Source: an uncultured Pseudomonadota bacterium (GTDB taxonomy: Bacteria > Pseudomonadota > Gammaproteobacteria > Methylococcales > Methylomonadaceae). From it: DNA of 64,000 nucleotides. The notes below the pieces were generated by a model, which saw only the letters and a list, made by a program, of their open reading frames with translations, did no database searches and was not told where the DNA came from. The number at the start of each line of letters is the position of its first letter. Positions within the stretch are counted from its first letter, which is position 1. Shown here piece after piece: positions 16,959-26,479 of this stretch. The position numbers were made by a program, and so were the translations under genes. The DNA is taken from positions 87,030 to 151,029 of the forward strand of contig CAISXF010000005.1 of NCBI GenBank assembly GCA_903889445.1. The letters are read 5' to 3'.

Positions 16959-18268
16959 TTTTCGCGCAATCCTCTATCGACAGTGACCCAAACGGCGCGT
17001 TGTCCGCGTTTTTTTCTAATCGCCCGAAACGTGCCGACAATGGTCGTGCCGACATTCATCAACCAATACACAATCGGATACCACACCATCCAATAATAAT
17101 AACGACCCACACCGCCCGTTTGTGATTCGTAGCGTGAATCAATCGCTAAACTCACGCCGAATTGCAACAAACACGTCACGCTCAACAACATACTTGTCCA
17201 ACTCGGACTCAAATCATGCAGCGATTCATTCGCCGTCAAAGTCAAAAATTCCAGTGGCACAAACAGCAAATGCAGCAAAATCAAAAAAGCCCACGTCACG
17301 CTAATCAAACATTCACCGTAAAGCAGCCACATTCCGCGCGATGACCAACGAAATAAATCTCGAAAATAGCGCAATAAAACTTCGCTTCCACCTTGCGACC
17401 ACCGCACGCGCTGTTTCCACAAACCGTTCAACGTTTCTGGCATCAACACCCAGCACAACGCATTCGGTTCAAAACGAATTGTCCAACCTGCAAGCTGTAA
17501 TTTCCAACTGATGTCGATGTCTTCGGTAATCATGTCGTTGCTCCAATAACCGACGTTGTGCAACGCTGATTTACGAAACGCGGCAATCACGCCCGACACC
17601 GTGAACACTTTTCCGTAAGAACGTTGCGCCCGTTTAATCATGCCGACAATCGCTGAAAATTCGCCGACTTGAATGCGTCCGAGCAAGGTTGAACGGTTGC
17701 GAATGCGTGGATTTCCCGTCACCGCGCCAACGTTAGGATTTTCGATAAAATGCCGCACCATCCAACCGACCGCGTCGGGCGACAACAACGCATCGCCGTC
17801 GATACACACCAAAATTTCGCTTTTCGCCAACAACGCCGCCGTTCGCAAACCCATTGCTTTACCTTGATTGGTTGCCAAATTCACCACGCGCAAATTGTCG
17901 TAGTGCGTGGCGAGTTCTTGCAGGATTTCCAGCGTATTGTCTTTGCTGCCGTCGTTAATGGCGATGATTTCAAAATTGGGATAATGTTGTTTTTGTAAAA
18001 TCCCAATCGTTTCGCGGACATTTTCACCTTCGTTATAACAAGGCACTAAAATCGAAACGTGTGGCAAATTATCAGTGATTGTAAAAGCCGATTTTGGTTG
18101 ATGCCATTCATAACGCAAACAGAAAATAATTGCGCCAAACATCCAGATGTAAGCCATGAATAGCGGGTAATAATAAATAAATTCTTCCATCGATTTATCG
18201 ATGGGCGACCACCACGCCATAAAATTTTGCCAAAGTGGAATCAATTCAAACGGTACTAAAAAACTCAT
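16955..18268 (-). CDS. pgaC: PgaC, poly-beta-1,6-N-acetylglucosamine synthase (GT2)
   Basis: Processive family-2 glycosyltransferase of the inner membrane that polymerises GlcNAc from UDP-GlcNAc. The 437-residue protein has an N-terminal membrane segment (about 32-50), the catalytic domain with VSILVPCYNEGENV, CIDGDALL, TEDIDISWK and QRVRWSQGG (the QxxRW signature), then several C-terminal membrane segments. No export-side genes pgaA or pgaB are adjacent. No clear ribosome site precedes the ATG, which directly abuts the stop of a doubtful 62-codon frame upstream. Confidence 0.9.
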   Translation of the reverse strand: MSFLVPFELIPLWQNFMAWWSPIDKSMEEFIYYYPLFMAYIWMFGAIIFCLRYEWHQPKSAFTITDNLPHVSILVPCYNEGENVRETIGILQKQHYPNFEIIAINDGSKDNTLEILQELATHYDNLRVVNLATNQGKAMGLRTAALLAKSEILVCIDGDALLSPDAVGWMVRHFIENPNVGAVTGNPRIRNRSTLLGRIQVGEFSAIVGMIKRAQRSYGKVFTVSGVIAAFRKSALHNVGYWSNDMITEDIDISWKLQLAGWTIRFEPNALCWVLMPETLNGLWKQRVRWSQGGSEVLLRYFRDLFRWSSRGMWLLYGECLISVTWAFLILLHLLFVPLEFLTLTANESLHDLSPSWTSMLLSVTCLLQFGVSLAIDSRYESQTGGVGRYYYWMVWYPIVYWLMNVGTTIVGTFRAIRKKRGQRAVWVTVDRGLREK

Positions 18269-18457
18269 TTATTTGCGTGTGAAAACTTCGTCTATTTTGA
18301 TCGAAGCAGGTAAGCGTGCCAGCGTTAACCGACCTAATTCACACATTCCTTTCGTTTGCTTACTTAATTTGATTTGATGCAGATTTTTGGCAAATTTTAC
18401 CACAAAAAACCACCCCTCATGTTTCCGAAAATTGCTCAGATTTTCTCTTTTGCTCAC
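18269..18457 (-). CDS. doubtful 62-codon open frame before pgaC
   Basis: A GTG-started frame whose TAA directly abuts the pgaC ATG. The basic product has no recognisable family or signal. It might couple translation into pgaC, which lacks its own ribosome site, but coding potential is weak. It is listed only because of the exact abutment. Confidence 0.2.
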   Translation of the reverse strand: MSKRENLSNFRKHEGWFFVVKFAKNLHQIKLSKQTKGMCELGRLTLARLPASIKIDEVFTRK

Positions 18458-18567
18458 ATTGAGTAGGCTACATAATTAAATATCTAAATTTGAAAACATG
18501 CTTGTTAATGTGGGTTACAGTAAAAAGAATTTTGATTGGACATTGTGGAATGCTAGCAGAGTTTGAA

Positions 18568-18589
18568 AGGCGCGAATAAATTCACGCCT
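18568..18589. terminator. possible terminator after the formate dehydrogenase operon
   Basis: AGGCGCGAAT-AA-ATTCACGCCT is an inverted repeat with one mismatch, 15 bp past the fdsD stop. The minus-strand T-run after it is short (CTTTC), so termination may be partial. The other sequence between 18458 and 18603 shows nothing I can assign. Confidence 0.4.
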
Positions 18590-18603
18590 ATTTTTGAAAA
18601 ACT

Positions 18604-18825
18604 TTAAACCGTAATTTGAGAAACTGCTGTTTTTGCTAACGGTGATAAACCTTCACCATCATGATTTTTTAAATGGTCAATAATCGCCTGACGCATTCTT
18701 GACTCCCACGAACGCGAAATGTGATTTTTCACCCCTTCCACCGCAATGGTTTTATCAGGGTCAGCATCAAAAAACGCGCTAATATCGTTTGCCATTTTGA
18801 CTAATCGTTCAATCTTCATACTCAT
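18604..18825 (-). CDS. fdsD: NAD-dependent formate dehydrogenase delta subunit FdsD
   Basis: Small subunit of the soluble molybdenum formate dehydrogenase, needed for the active complex. The 73-residue sequence fits FdsD: IERLVKMANDISAFFDADPD, a central NHISRSWESRMRQAI and a short C-terminal tail. Its ATG directly abuts the fdhD stop, so translation is probably coupled. It is the last gene of the fds operon. Confidence 0.88.
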   Translation of the reverse strand: MSMKIERLVKMANDISAFFDADPDKTIAVEGVKNHISRSWESRMRQAIIDHLKNHDGEGLSPLAKTAVSQITV

Positions 18826-19662
18826 TTATTCCGTAAATCGTTGTGAATGACTGTAAATCACGCAAGAATTATCCCGCGCAAAACCTATTAACGTTAAACC
18901 CGATGCTTGAGCTAATCGAATGGCTAACGCTGTCGGAGCTGAAATCGCCACCAAAATTGTCACGCCAACCGCCGTCGCTTTTTGCACCATTTCATAACTC
19001 GCGCGACTGGTCGTAATCATAAAACCTGCGCCAAAATCCGTGTTACGTTTCAACAACGCGCCAATCAATTTATCCAACGCATTGTGTCGCCCAACATCTT
19101 CGCGTAACTCAATAATTCCCTTTTCGGGCGAAACCCAAGCCACGGCATGAATTGCGCCGGTCAATTGGTTCAACTTTTGATGTTCCGATAAATTACGCAA
19201 CGCCGTTGTGAGTTGCGCGGCAGATATTTTCAACTCGCCAGAAACCGAGCGTGTTGGTTTAATCGCTTGTTTTAATGTCGTCGCGCCACACAACCCACAG
19301 CCTGTGCGACCCGTTAAATTACGTCCTTTGTCGGCTAAACCTTGCAAACGTACCTCTGGAATTTTTAGCTGAACTTCGATACCGTTCGAGCGTTGATACA
19401 TTTTCGCCGATTCCAATTCTGCCGCATTCGCAATAATGCCTTCGGTCAAACTAAAACCCAATGCAAAATCTTCTAAATTCGTTGGCGTTGCTAGCATAAC
19501 GACGTGTGAAACGCCGTTATACATCAACACAACAGGCACTTCTTCGGCGACAAAATCATCAACTGTTGAAATCTCGCCATTTTTAAAACGGATTACTGGA
19601 ACAGACTGATAACTTGACCAGCCCAATTCCAGCACCGAGGCTAAAAATTCGTCGTTAGGCAT
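18826..19662 (-). CDS. fdhD: formate dehydrogenase sulfur-carrier protein FdhD (FdsC)
   Basis: Accessory protein that passes sulfur from a cysteine desulfurase to the molybdenum cofactor of formate dehydrogenase. The 278-residue sequence has the typical VPVVLMYNGVSHVVMLATP, LEDFALGFSLTEGI, the functional CxxC motif in GRTGCGLCGAT, and VGRHNALDKLIG. It overlaps the end of fdsA by eight bases, as in other fds operons where the gene is called fdsC. All expected motifs are present. Confidence 0.94.
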   Translation of the reverse strand: MPNDEFLASVLELGWSSYQSVPVIRFKNGEISTVDDFVAEEVPVVLMYNGVSHVVMLATPTNLEDFALGFSLTEGIIANAAELESAKMYQRSNGIEVQLKIPEVRLQGLADKGRNLTGRTGCGLCGATTLKQAIKPTRSVSGELKISAAQLTTALRNLSEHQKLNQLTGAIHAVAWVSPEKGIIELREDVGRHNALDKLIGALLKRNTDFGAGFMITTSRASYEMVQKATAVGVTILVAISAPTALAIRLAQASGLTLIGFARDNSCVIYSHSQRFTE

Positions 19663-22501
19663 GAGCCGCTTGCGCTAACAAATCGAGTTGATTTTCAGTG
19701 AAAGCGCGATAACCTTGCTGCCATTCTGAACTTTGCGTGACTTTGGTGACTTGAACCGCTGTGACTTTATATTCTGGGCAGTTTGTCGCCCAATCGGAAT
19801 TATCAGTCGTTATCACATTCGCGCCCGATTCAGGAAAATGGAACGTAGTATAAACGACACCAGGTTGCACGCGCTCTGAAACCAAAGCGTGTAAAACCGT
19901 TTCGCCCACACGACTTTTAATGCCGACCCAATCGCCATCGTGAATGCCACGATCTTCCGCATCGTGCGGATGAATTTCTAAAATATCTTCCGAATGCCAC
20001 ACATTATTTTCGGTACGGCGCGTTTGTGCGCCCACGTTGTAATGCGCCAAAATTCGACCTGTTGTCAAAATCAAGGGGAACTTGCCATTCACACGTTCTT
20101 GCGTCGCAACAAATTCGGTCAACATAAACAAGCCTTTGCCGTTATCACGCAAAAATTCTTCCGTGTGCATAATCGGCGTACCCGTTGACGCTTCGTCATA
20201 ACAAGGCCATTGAATGCTGCCTAATTCGTCAATTTTTGCATAACTCACACCCACAAAAGTTGGCATGAGACTGGCAATTTCAGCCATGATTTCAGACGGA
20301 TGACTGTAATTCATCGGATAGCCGAGCGCGTTCGACAACATTTGCGTGACTTCCCAATCGGCATAACCCGCAAGTGGACGCATGGTTTTACGAACAGGTG
20401 AAATACGGCGTTCAGCGTTGGTAAATGTGCCATCTTTTTCTAAAAACGATGCACCTGGCAAGAAAACGTGTGCGAATTTCGCCGTTTCGTTCAAGAAAAT
20501 ATCTTGCACAATCACACATTCCATTGCCCGCAAAGCCGCGTGAACGTGCGTAATATCGGGGTCAGATTGAGCAATATCCTCGCCTTCGCAATACAAGCCC
20601 ATAAATGTGCCATCCATTGCCGCATCAAACATATTTGGAATTCGCAAACCAGGATTGATGCTTAATTTTGCACCCCATGTTTTTTCAAATAAATCATGTG
20701 TTTTAGGGTCAGAAACGTGGCGATAACCCGGTAATTCATGCGGGAACGAACCCATATCGCACGAGCCTTGCACGTTATTTTGTCCGCGTAATGGATTCAC
20801 ACCCACGCCGTCACGTCCTAAATTGCCTGTCGCCATCGCTAAATTTGCAATGCCGATAACCATTGTCGAACCTTGACTGTGTTCCGTGACACCTAAACCG
20901 TAATAAATCGCGCCATTTTTTGCCGTGGCATACAAACGCGCCGCCGCTCTCATTTCTGCCGCTGGAACACCTGTAATCGATTCAGTCGCTTCAGGTGAAT
21001 GACGTTCATCGGCAATAAACGTGCGCCATTTATTAAACGAGGCAATTTCACAACGCGCATTGACAAAATCTTCATCGACTAAACCTTCACTTACAATAAC
21101 GTGTGCCAACGCATTGATTAACGCTACGTTGGTACTTGGACGTAATTTCAAATGATAATCAGCTTGAACGTGTGGCGTTTTGACTAAATCAATTTCGCGC
21201 GGATCAACGACAATTAAATTCGCACCTTGACGCAAACGTTTTTTCATTTGCGAACCAAACACAGGATGTCCGTCAGTTGGATTTGCGCCAATGACTAAAA
21301 TTACGTCCGCTTTCATCACCGAATCAAAATCTTGTGTTCCCGATGATTCGCCAAACGTTTGTTTTAAACCGTAACCTGTTGGTGAATGGCAAACTCGCGC
21401 ACAAGTATCCACGTTGTTATTGCCAAAACCTGCACGAATCAATTTTTGAACTAAATAGGCTTCTTCGTTGGTGCAACGTGATGACGTTAAGCCGCCGACG
21501 GAATCTTTGCCATATTTCGCTTGAATGCGCTTCATTTCTGATGCTGCGTAAGCAATCGCTTCTTCCCATGAAACTTCTTTCCAAGCATCTTGAATACTGG
21601 CACGAATCATGGGTTTTGTGATGCGGTCTTTGTGCGTCGCGTAACCAAAGGCAAAACGTCCTTTTACGCATGAATGTCCGTGATTGGCTTGACCATTTTT
21701 GTCAGGCACCATACGAATGACTTGCTCGCCTTTCATTTCAGCACGGAATGAACAGCCCACGCCGCAATATGCACACGTTGTGATAATGGCGTGTTCAGGT
21801 TGACCATTTTCGATAACGTTATTTTCCATTAACGTTGCAGTCGGACAGGCTTGAACACACGCGCCACATGAAACACATTCAGAACTTAAAAAATCTTCGT
21901 TTTGTCCAGGTGAAACTTTGGAATCAAAACCGCGTCCGTCGATGGTTAACGCGAATGTGCCTTGCGTTTCTTCACACGCGCGAACGCAACGTGAACAGAC
22001 AATACATTTACTTGGGTCAAAGGTGAAATACGGGTTTGACGTGTCTTTTTCAGCATTTAAATGTGTTTCGACAGGGTTATAACGCACTTCGCGCAAACCG
22101 ACCGCGCCCGCCATATCTTGCAATTCACAATCGCCATTTGCTGAACACGTTAAACAATCTAATGGGTGATCAGAAATATACAATTCCATGACACCGCGAC
22201 GCACTTCGGCGAGTTTTTGATTTTGGGTGACGGCTTTCATGCCTTCAAAAACAGGCGTTGTACACGAAGCAGGCAAACCGCGACCGCCTTCAATTTGCAC
22301 CACACACAAACGACATGAACCAAATGGTTCGATGCTGTCAGTCGCGCAGAGTTTTGGAATATCAATCCCAATGCTTGCCGCCGCACGCATTACCGACGTT
22401 CCCGCAGGAACGGTGACTTTAAAACCGTCAATTTCTAAATTGACCATTTCGGTCGCCGAACTCGCCGGCGTGCCGAAATCTTTTTCTTTATTTATGCTCA
22501 T
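19655..22501 (-). CDS. fdsA: NAD-dependent formate dehydrogenase alpha subunit FdsA
   Basis: Catalytic subunit that oxidises formate to CO2 at a molybdenum bis-pyranopterin centre. The 948-residue chain has an N-terminal [2Fe-2S] domain (CRLCVVQIEGG), a His/Cys cluster region (HPLDCLTCSANGDCELQ), two 4Fe-4S motifs (CIVCSRCVRACEE, CVSCGACVQACPT), the MGD-domain cluster CAYCGVGCSF and the Mo-ligand cysteine region TCARVCHSPTGYGL. The C-terminal cofactor-binding domain includes TTGRILAHYN. Length and order match soluble Fds enzymes rather than membrane FdnG. It lies 21 bp after fdsB. Selenocysteine is not used. Such enzymes yield NADH in the last step of C1 oxidation. Confidence 0.96.
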   Translation of the reverse strand: MSINKEKDFGTPASSATEMVNLEIDGFKVTVPAGTSVMRAAASIGIDIPKLCATDSIEPFGSCRLCVVQIEGGRGLPASCTTPVFEGMKAVTQNQKLAEVRRGVMELYISDHPLDCLTCSANGDCELQDMAGAVGLREVRYNPVETHLNAEKDTSNPYFTFDPSKCIVCSRCVRACEETQGTFALTIDGRGFDSKVSPGQNEDFLSSECVSCGACVQACPTATLMENNVIENGQPEHAIITTCAYCGVGCSFRAEMKGEQVIRMVPDKNGQANHGHSCVKGRFAFGYATHKDRITKPMIRASIQDAWKEVSWEEAIAYAASEMKRIQAKYGKDSVGGLTSSRCTNEEAYLVQKLIRAGFGNNNVDTCARVCHSPTGYGLKQTFGESSGTQDFDSVMKADVILVIGANPTDGHPVFGSQMKKRLRQGANLIVVDPREIDLVKTPHVQADYHLKLRPSTNVALINALAHVIVSEGLVDEDFVNARCEIASFNKWRTFIADERHSPEATESITGVPAAEMRAAARLYATAKNGAIYYGLGVTEHSQGSTMVIGIANLAMATGNLGRDGVGVNPLRGQNNVQGSCDMGSFPHELPGYRHVSDPKTHDLFEKTWGAKLSINPGLRIPNMFDAAMDGTFMGLYCEGEDIAQSDPDITHVHAALRAMECVIVQDIFLNETAKFAHVFLPGASFLEKDGTFTNAERRISPVRKTMRPLAGYADWEVTQMLSNALGYPMNYSHPSEIMAEIASLMPTFVGVSYAKIDELGSIQWPCYDEASTGTPIMHTEEFLRDNGKGLFMLTEFVATQERVNGKFPLILTTGRILAHYNVGAQTRRTENNVWHSEDILEIHPHDAEDRGIHDGDWVGIKSRVGETVLHALVSERVQPGVVYTTFHFPESGANVITTDNSDWATNCPEYKVTAVQVTKVTQSSEWQQGYRAFTENQLDLLAQAAHA

Positions 22502-22522
22502 TGTTTTATTCTCGTTATTATT

Positions 22523-24076
22523 TTAAGCGGCATTATGTTCGACGCGGACACCAAAATCTTCAGGGAAATGATTGAGCGCACTCAACACAGGATATGGAGT
22601 CATGCCGCCTAACGCGCATAATGAACTGTTCAACATCGTGTCACACAACGAACGTAACAACGGAATGTTTTTGTCTAAATCGCGTTTATTGACGATTTCG
22701 TCCATCACTTCATAACCGCGCGTTGAACCGATTCGGCATGGCGTACATTTTCCACACGATTCAACCGCGCAGAATTCCATGCTGTATTTTGCCATTTCTG
22801 CCATATCGACCGTGTCATCAAATGCCACAATTCCGCCGTGACCGACAACCGCCCAAAGTGCCGCAAACGCTTCATAATCCAAAGGTGTGTCGAATTGTGA
22901 TTCGGGCAAATATGCGCCCAAAGGCCCGCCAACTTGAACCGAACGAATCGGTTTTCCTGTCGCAGAACCACCGCCAAAATCATAAAGTAATTCGCGCAAC
23001 GTCACGCCAAACGCTAATTCAACCAAACCTGGATGTTTTAAATTTCCCGCCAATTGCAACGGCAACGTGCCGCGTGAACGTCCCATGCCGAAGTCGCGGT
23101 AAAAATCGCCGCCTTTGTCTAAAATGATTGGCACAGAAGCCAATGAAATCACGTTATTCACAACGGTGGGTTTGCCGAATAATCCGCTGATTGCTGGCAA
23201 TGGTGGTTTGAAACGCACCAAACCGCGTTTGCCTTCTAAACTTTCCATCAATGAAGTTTCTTCGCCACAAACGTACGCGCCCGCGCCTTGGCGAACTTCC
23301 AAATGGAACGCGCGTCCGCTGCCTTGAACGTCGTCGCCCAAATAACCCGCCGCGTAAGCATTGGCAATCGCCGTGTTTAAAATTTCAAAAGCGTGCGGAT
23401 ATTCGATGCGTAAATAAATATAACCTTGCGTTGCGCTAACCGCCAAACCCGCAATCGTCATGCCTTCGATTAACACAAACGGGTCGCCTTCCATAATCAT
23501 ACGGTCAGAAAATGTGCCTGAATCGCCTTCGTCCGCATTGCAAATAATGTATTTTTGATCAGCTTGCGTATTTAAAACGGTGTTCCATTTAATGCCTGTT
23601 GGAAATGCCGCGCCGCCACGTCCACGCAAACCTGAATCGGAAACGTGTTTGACGATGTCAGCTTGCGAAATTTCTAACGCATTTTTTAAACCACGATAAC
23701 CGTCATGCGCCATGTAATCTTCTAAACTAACGGGATCGGTAATGCCAACGCGAGCAAATGTTAAACGTTGTTGGTTTTTGAAATACGGAATTTCTTCGGT
23801 TAAACCTAAAGATAATGCGTGTGAACCATCGTTTAAAAAATCGGCATCAAATAAACTCGAAACGTCGCTGGTTTTCACTGCGCCGTAAGCAATTCGACCG
23901 TTATCGGTTGCGACTTCAACCATCGGTTCAAGCCAATACATGCCGCGCGAACCATTCCGAACAATGTTGATTTCAACGCCACGTTTTTCAGCTTCTTGCG
24001 CGATGGCATTGGCGACACGATCTGCGCCAACTGAGACCGCGCTTGAATCGCAAGGCACATAAACTGTGATACTCAT
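22523..24076 (-). CDS. fdsB: NAD-dependent formate dehydrogenase beta subunit FdsB
   Basis: NuoF-like subunit that binds FMN and NAD and passes electrons from FdsA to NAD+. The 517-residue protein has an N-terminal thioredoxin-like extension, then the NADH/FMN domain (GLRGRGGAAFPTGIKW, CNADEGDSGTFSDR, GAGAYVCGEETSL) and the cluster motif ESCGKCTPCRIG near the C-terminus. Its start overlaps the fdsG stop by four bases, so the two are translationally coupled. Everything expected for activity is present. Confidence 0.96.
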   Translation of the reverse strand: MSITVYVPCDSSAVSVGADRVANAIAQEAEKRGVEINIVRNGSRGMYWLEPMVEVATDNGRIAYGAVKTSDVSSLFDADFLNDGSHALSLGLTEEIPYFKNQQRLTFARVGITDPVSLEDYMAHDGYRGLKNALEISQADIVKHVSDSGLRGRGGAAFPTGIKWNTVLNTQADQKYIICNADEGDSGTFSDRMIMEGDPFVLIEGMTIAGLAVSATQGYIYLRIEYPHAFEILNTAIANAYAAGYLGDDVQGSGRAFHLEVRQGAGAYVCGEETSLMESLEGKRGLVRFKPPLPAISGLFGKPTVVNNVISLASVPIILDKGGDFYRDFGMGRSRGTLPLQLAGNLKHPGLVELAFGVTLRELLYDFGGGSATGKPIRSVQVGGPLGAYLPESQFDTPLDYEAFAALWAVVGHGGIVAFDDTVDMAEMAKYSMEFCAVESCGKCTPCRIGSTRGYEVMDEIVNKRDLDKNIPLLRSLCDTMLNSSLCALGGMTPYPVLSALNHFPEDFGVRVEHNAA

Positions 24077-24546
24077 GCCGATTTCTCCTTCAAAAGTTCG
24101 TCAAAATCAGCCGTTGAAACTTTGCCATAAACATCTTTGCCAATTTGAATCGCGGGCGAACACGCGCAATTGCCTAAACAATAAATCGGTTCAAGTGAAA
24201 ATTGTCCGTCTGCGGTGGTTTCGTGGTAATCAATGCCGAGTTTGGTTTTAACGTGATTTTCTAATTCTTTTCCGCCAAGTGATAAACACGATTCGGCACG
24301 GCAAACTTGAATCGTATGTTTGCCTGGCGCGGTATCACGAAAATAATGATAAAAACTAATCACGCCATGCACTTCCGCGCGGGACAAATTTAATTCTTTG
24401 GCAATGGTTGGAACGGTTTCGGGTGGCACATAACCTAACGCATTCTGCACCGCGTGCAAAATCGGAAGTAACGCGCCTTTTTTATCTTTGAGATCGGCGA
24501 CAATCGTCTGCACGGTCTGCATCATAGTTGGTTCTGTCATGTTCAC
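24073..24546 (-). CDS. fdsG: NAD-dependent formate dehydrogenase gamma subunit FdsG
   Basis: NuoE-like [2Fe-2S] subunit. The 157-residue protein has the helical N-terminal domain (LLPILHAVQNALGYVP) and four cluster cysteines in the pattern CRAESC and CLGNCACSP. It is first in the operon fdsG-fdsB-fdsA-fdhD-fdsD. The 182 bp upstream, shared with the creA terminator, should carry the operon promoter, but no convincing consensus boxes were found. Confidence 0.94.
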   Translation of the reverse strand: MNMTEPTMMQTVQTIVADLKDKKGALLPILHAVQNALGYVPPETVPTIAKELNLSRAEVHGVISFYHYFRDTAPGKHTIQVCRAESCLSLGGKELENHVKTKLGIDYHETTADGQFSLEPIYCLGNCACSPAIQIGKDVYGKVSTADFDELLKEKSA

Positions 24547-24681
24547 TCGCTCTTAGAATTCTGTTCAAAAACATTCATAAAAATCGGCGATAGAATAGCA
24601 CAGTTGTAACACTATAAAAATACTACGATTGAGGGGGAATTGTGTGTTGTGTAGCGGATTTTAGGCGGGATTTTGAAAAAG

Positions 24682-24717
24682 TTCTAAGCGATAAAAACGA
24701 GTTTTGACCGCTTAGAA
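24682..24717 (-). terminator. terminator after creA
   Basis: TTCTAAGCG at 24682 pairs perfectly with CGCTTAGAA at 24709, with an inner AAAAC/GTTTT that extends the stem. On the minus strand it is followed by CTTTTTC. It lies 11 bp after the creA stop and separates the ter-creA unit from the fds operon. Confidence 0.7.
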
Positions 24718-24728
24718 TTTGAGAGGCG

Positions 24729-25196
24729 TTAATTCCACTTCATGATTGGCACCGTTGAAATCGAATTTTTCGGCGAGCCGTCAATCAATTTGTCGCTGTA
24801 AACCAAGTAAATCAGCACGTTTCGTTTTTTGTCCAAGAAACGCACCACTTGCAGCGTTTTGAAAATTAACGAGCGGTTTTCTTTAAAAACCACGTCACCA
24901 TTTTTCAAATTTCCTAATTTGCTGACATCAATCGCGCCAATTTGACGGCACGCAATTGACGCTTCAGACGGATCTTCAGCCAAACCCACCGCGCCTTTTA
25001 AACCGCCTGTTTTTGCTTTTGAAACGTGACACGTTACGCCTGCGACTTCGGGATCATCAAAGGCTTCAATCACAATTTTACTGTTCGGACTGAGTAAATT
25101 AAACGTAGTTGACACTTCGCCAATTTCTTCCGCTACGACCGAAAAGGCAAATGTTGCCAACAAACCCGCCGCAAGCACTTTTGCCATTATTTTCAT
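24729..25196 (-). CDS. creA: CreA family periplasmic protein
   Basis: A 155-residue protein with a signal peptide ([17 protein letters not shown]) and the CreA signatures [19 protein letters not shown] (here IEAFDD) and [10 protein letters not shown], then [20 protein letters not shown] near the end. CreA is a small exported protein of unknown function conserved in proteobacteria. Its start overlaps the stop of the preceding TerD-family gene (ATGA), so it is coupled to a tellurite-resistance-type unit here, an unusual partner. Identification is confident, role unknown. Confidence 0.88.
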   Translation of the reverse strand: MKIMAKVLAAGLLATFAFSVVAEEIGEVSTTFNLLSPNSKIVIEAFDDPEVAGVTCHVSKAKTGGLKGAVGLAEDPSEASIACRQIGAIDVSKLGNLKNGDVVFKENRSLIFKTLQVVRFLDKKRNVLIYLVYSDKLIDGSPKNSISTVPIMKWN

Positions 25197-25792
25197 AACA
25201 ACAAACTAATTGGTTGGAACAAATCTTCAATCGTGCGACCGGTGGCGTTTTCACCAATCGCGTGCATTTTCCATTCGCCATTGTGACGATACAATTTTGC
25301 CATAATTTGTGCGGTGTGTGCGCCTTGTGAAGTCAATGTGTAACGCGCAATTTCGTTCTGATTACCACCGTCTAACAAACGGCAATACGCATTTTCAACT
25401 TCATCAAACGTTTGTCCGCTGAATGAATTAACCGTAAAAACCAACGCTGTGACGTTTTCAGGTACGCGGCTCAAGTCCACGATAATTTGTTCGTCATCGC
25501 CGTCGCCTTTACCGGTGCGATTATCACCTGTGTGAACAATGCTACCGTCTTTGCTTTTAAGTCGCCCGAAGTAAATTGCGTCCACTTCTTTATTACCCGC
25601 AAACATAATGCAGGACGCATCTAAATCAATCGAACCACCGCCAGAACCGCCGAATAATCCACCCAATAACCCGCTTTTTTTCTCGCCGGTTTGTTTTGCG
25701 TCCCACCCCAACCCCATGACCACTTTCGTGAGCGTTGCACCGGATTCTTTGGAGAGGGAAATTTTTTGCCCTTTTTCGAGGTTAATCGCCAT
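25193..25792 (-). CDS. TerD-family protein, second copy
   Basis: TerD-domain proteins bind calcium and occur in tellurite-resistance and stress operons. Starting at the ATG at 25792 gives 199 residues beginning [15 protein letters not shown]. It has the domain core VVMGLGWDA, the calcium-site stretch [10 protein letters not shown], and [18 protein letters not shown] Gly/Ser-rich insert ([14 protein letters not shown]) after the first motif sets it apart from its neighbour and resembles the TerZ/TerA-like subset. It is eight bases downstream of the first TerD gene and overlaps creA. The function of a stand-alone pair is unproven. Confidence 0.87.
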   Translation of the reverse strand: MAINLEKGQKISLSKESGATLTKVVMGLGWDAKQTGEKKSGLLGGLFGGSGGGSIDLDASCIMFAGNKEVDAIYFGRLKSKDGSIVHTGDNRTGKGDGDDEQIIVDLSRVPENVTALVFTVNSFSGQTFDEVENAYCRLLDGGNQNEIARYTLTSQGAHTAQIMAKLYRHNGEWKMHAIGENATGRTIEDLFQPISLLL

Positions 25793-25800
25793 TTTCAGTC

Positions 25801-26376
25801 CTAAACACTTACGCCAAAAGAAGTCGCTAACGGAGCCAATCCGCCTGCAAAACCTTGTCCAACTGCACGGAATTTCCAATCTGTACCATTGCGATACAAT
25901 TCACCGAAAATCATAGCGGTTTCAGTTGAAGCGTCTTCACTCAAATCATAACGCGCTAATTCCACGCCGCCGTCTTCGTTAATCACGCGAATGTAAGCAT
26001 TTCGCACTTGACCAAAATTTTGGTGGCGCGTTTCGCCTTCATCAATCGTGACGCAAAAAACGACACGGTTGATGTCCACTGGCACTCTGGATAATTCGAT
26101 TTTAATGGTTTCGTCATCGCCCGCACCGGCACCCGTTCTATCATCACCTGCATGTTGAACGGCACCATCGGCAACTATTTTTTCGCCATAAAAGCAAAAA
26201 TCTTTGTCGCTACGAACTTTATCGTCCGCTTTGAGTAAAAAAGCACTGGCATCTAAATCGAATGCCACGCCGTCAGTGGCGCGTTCTGCCCAACCCAAAC
26301 CGACAACGATTTTGTTTAAATTCGGGACTTCTTTACTTAAATTAACATTGCCGCCTTTGCTTAATGAAACTGCCAT
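25801..26376 (-). CDS. terD: TerD-family protein, first copy
   Basis: A 191-residue TerD-domain protein started at the ATG at 26376, which has GGAG eight bases before it. Motifs are [55 protein letters not shown] and [20 protein letters not shown], with the acidic calcium-binding residues kept. It heads a three-gene unit with the second TerD gene and creA. No terB, terC or terA genes are nearby, so the unit is smaller than the classical tellurite-resistance cluster. Confidence 0.9.
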   Translation of the reverse strand: MAVSLSKGGNVNLSKEVPNLNKIVVGLGWAERATDGVAFDLDASAFLLKADDKVRSDKDFCFYGEKIVADGAVQHAGDDRTGAGAGDDETIKIELSRVPVDINRVVFCVTIDEGETRHQNFGQVRNAYIRVINEDGGVELARYDLSEDASTETAMIFGELYRNGTDWKFRAVGQGFAGGLAPLATSFGVSV

Positions 26377-26479
26377 TTTGTACACTCCAAGATTGTTGTT
26401 ATGAATGAAAAACGCGGTTGCGCCATTGTTATTATGTGGATGATAAGACTAAAAACAAGTGAATTTTAGATTTTCCAAT

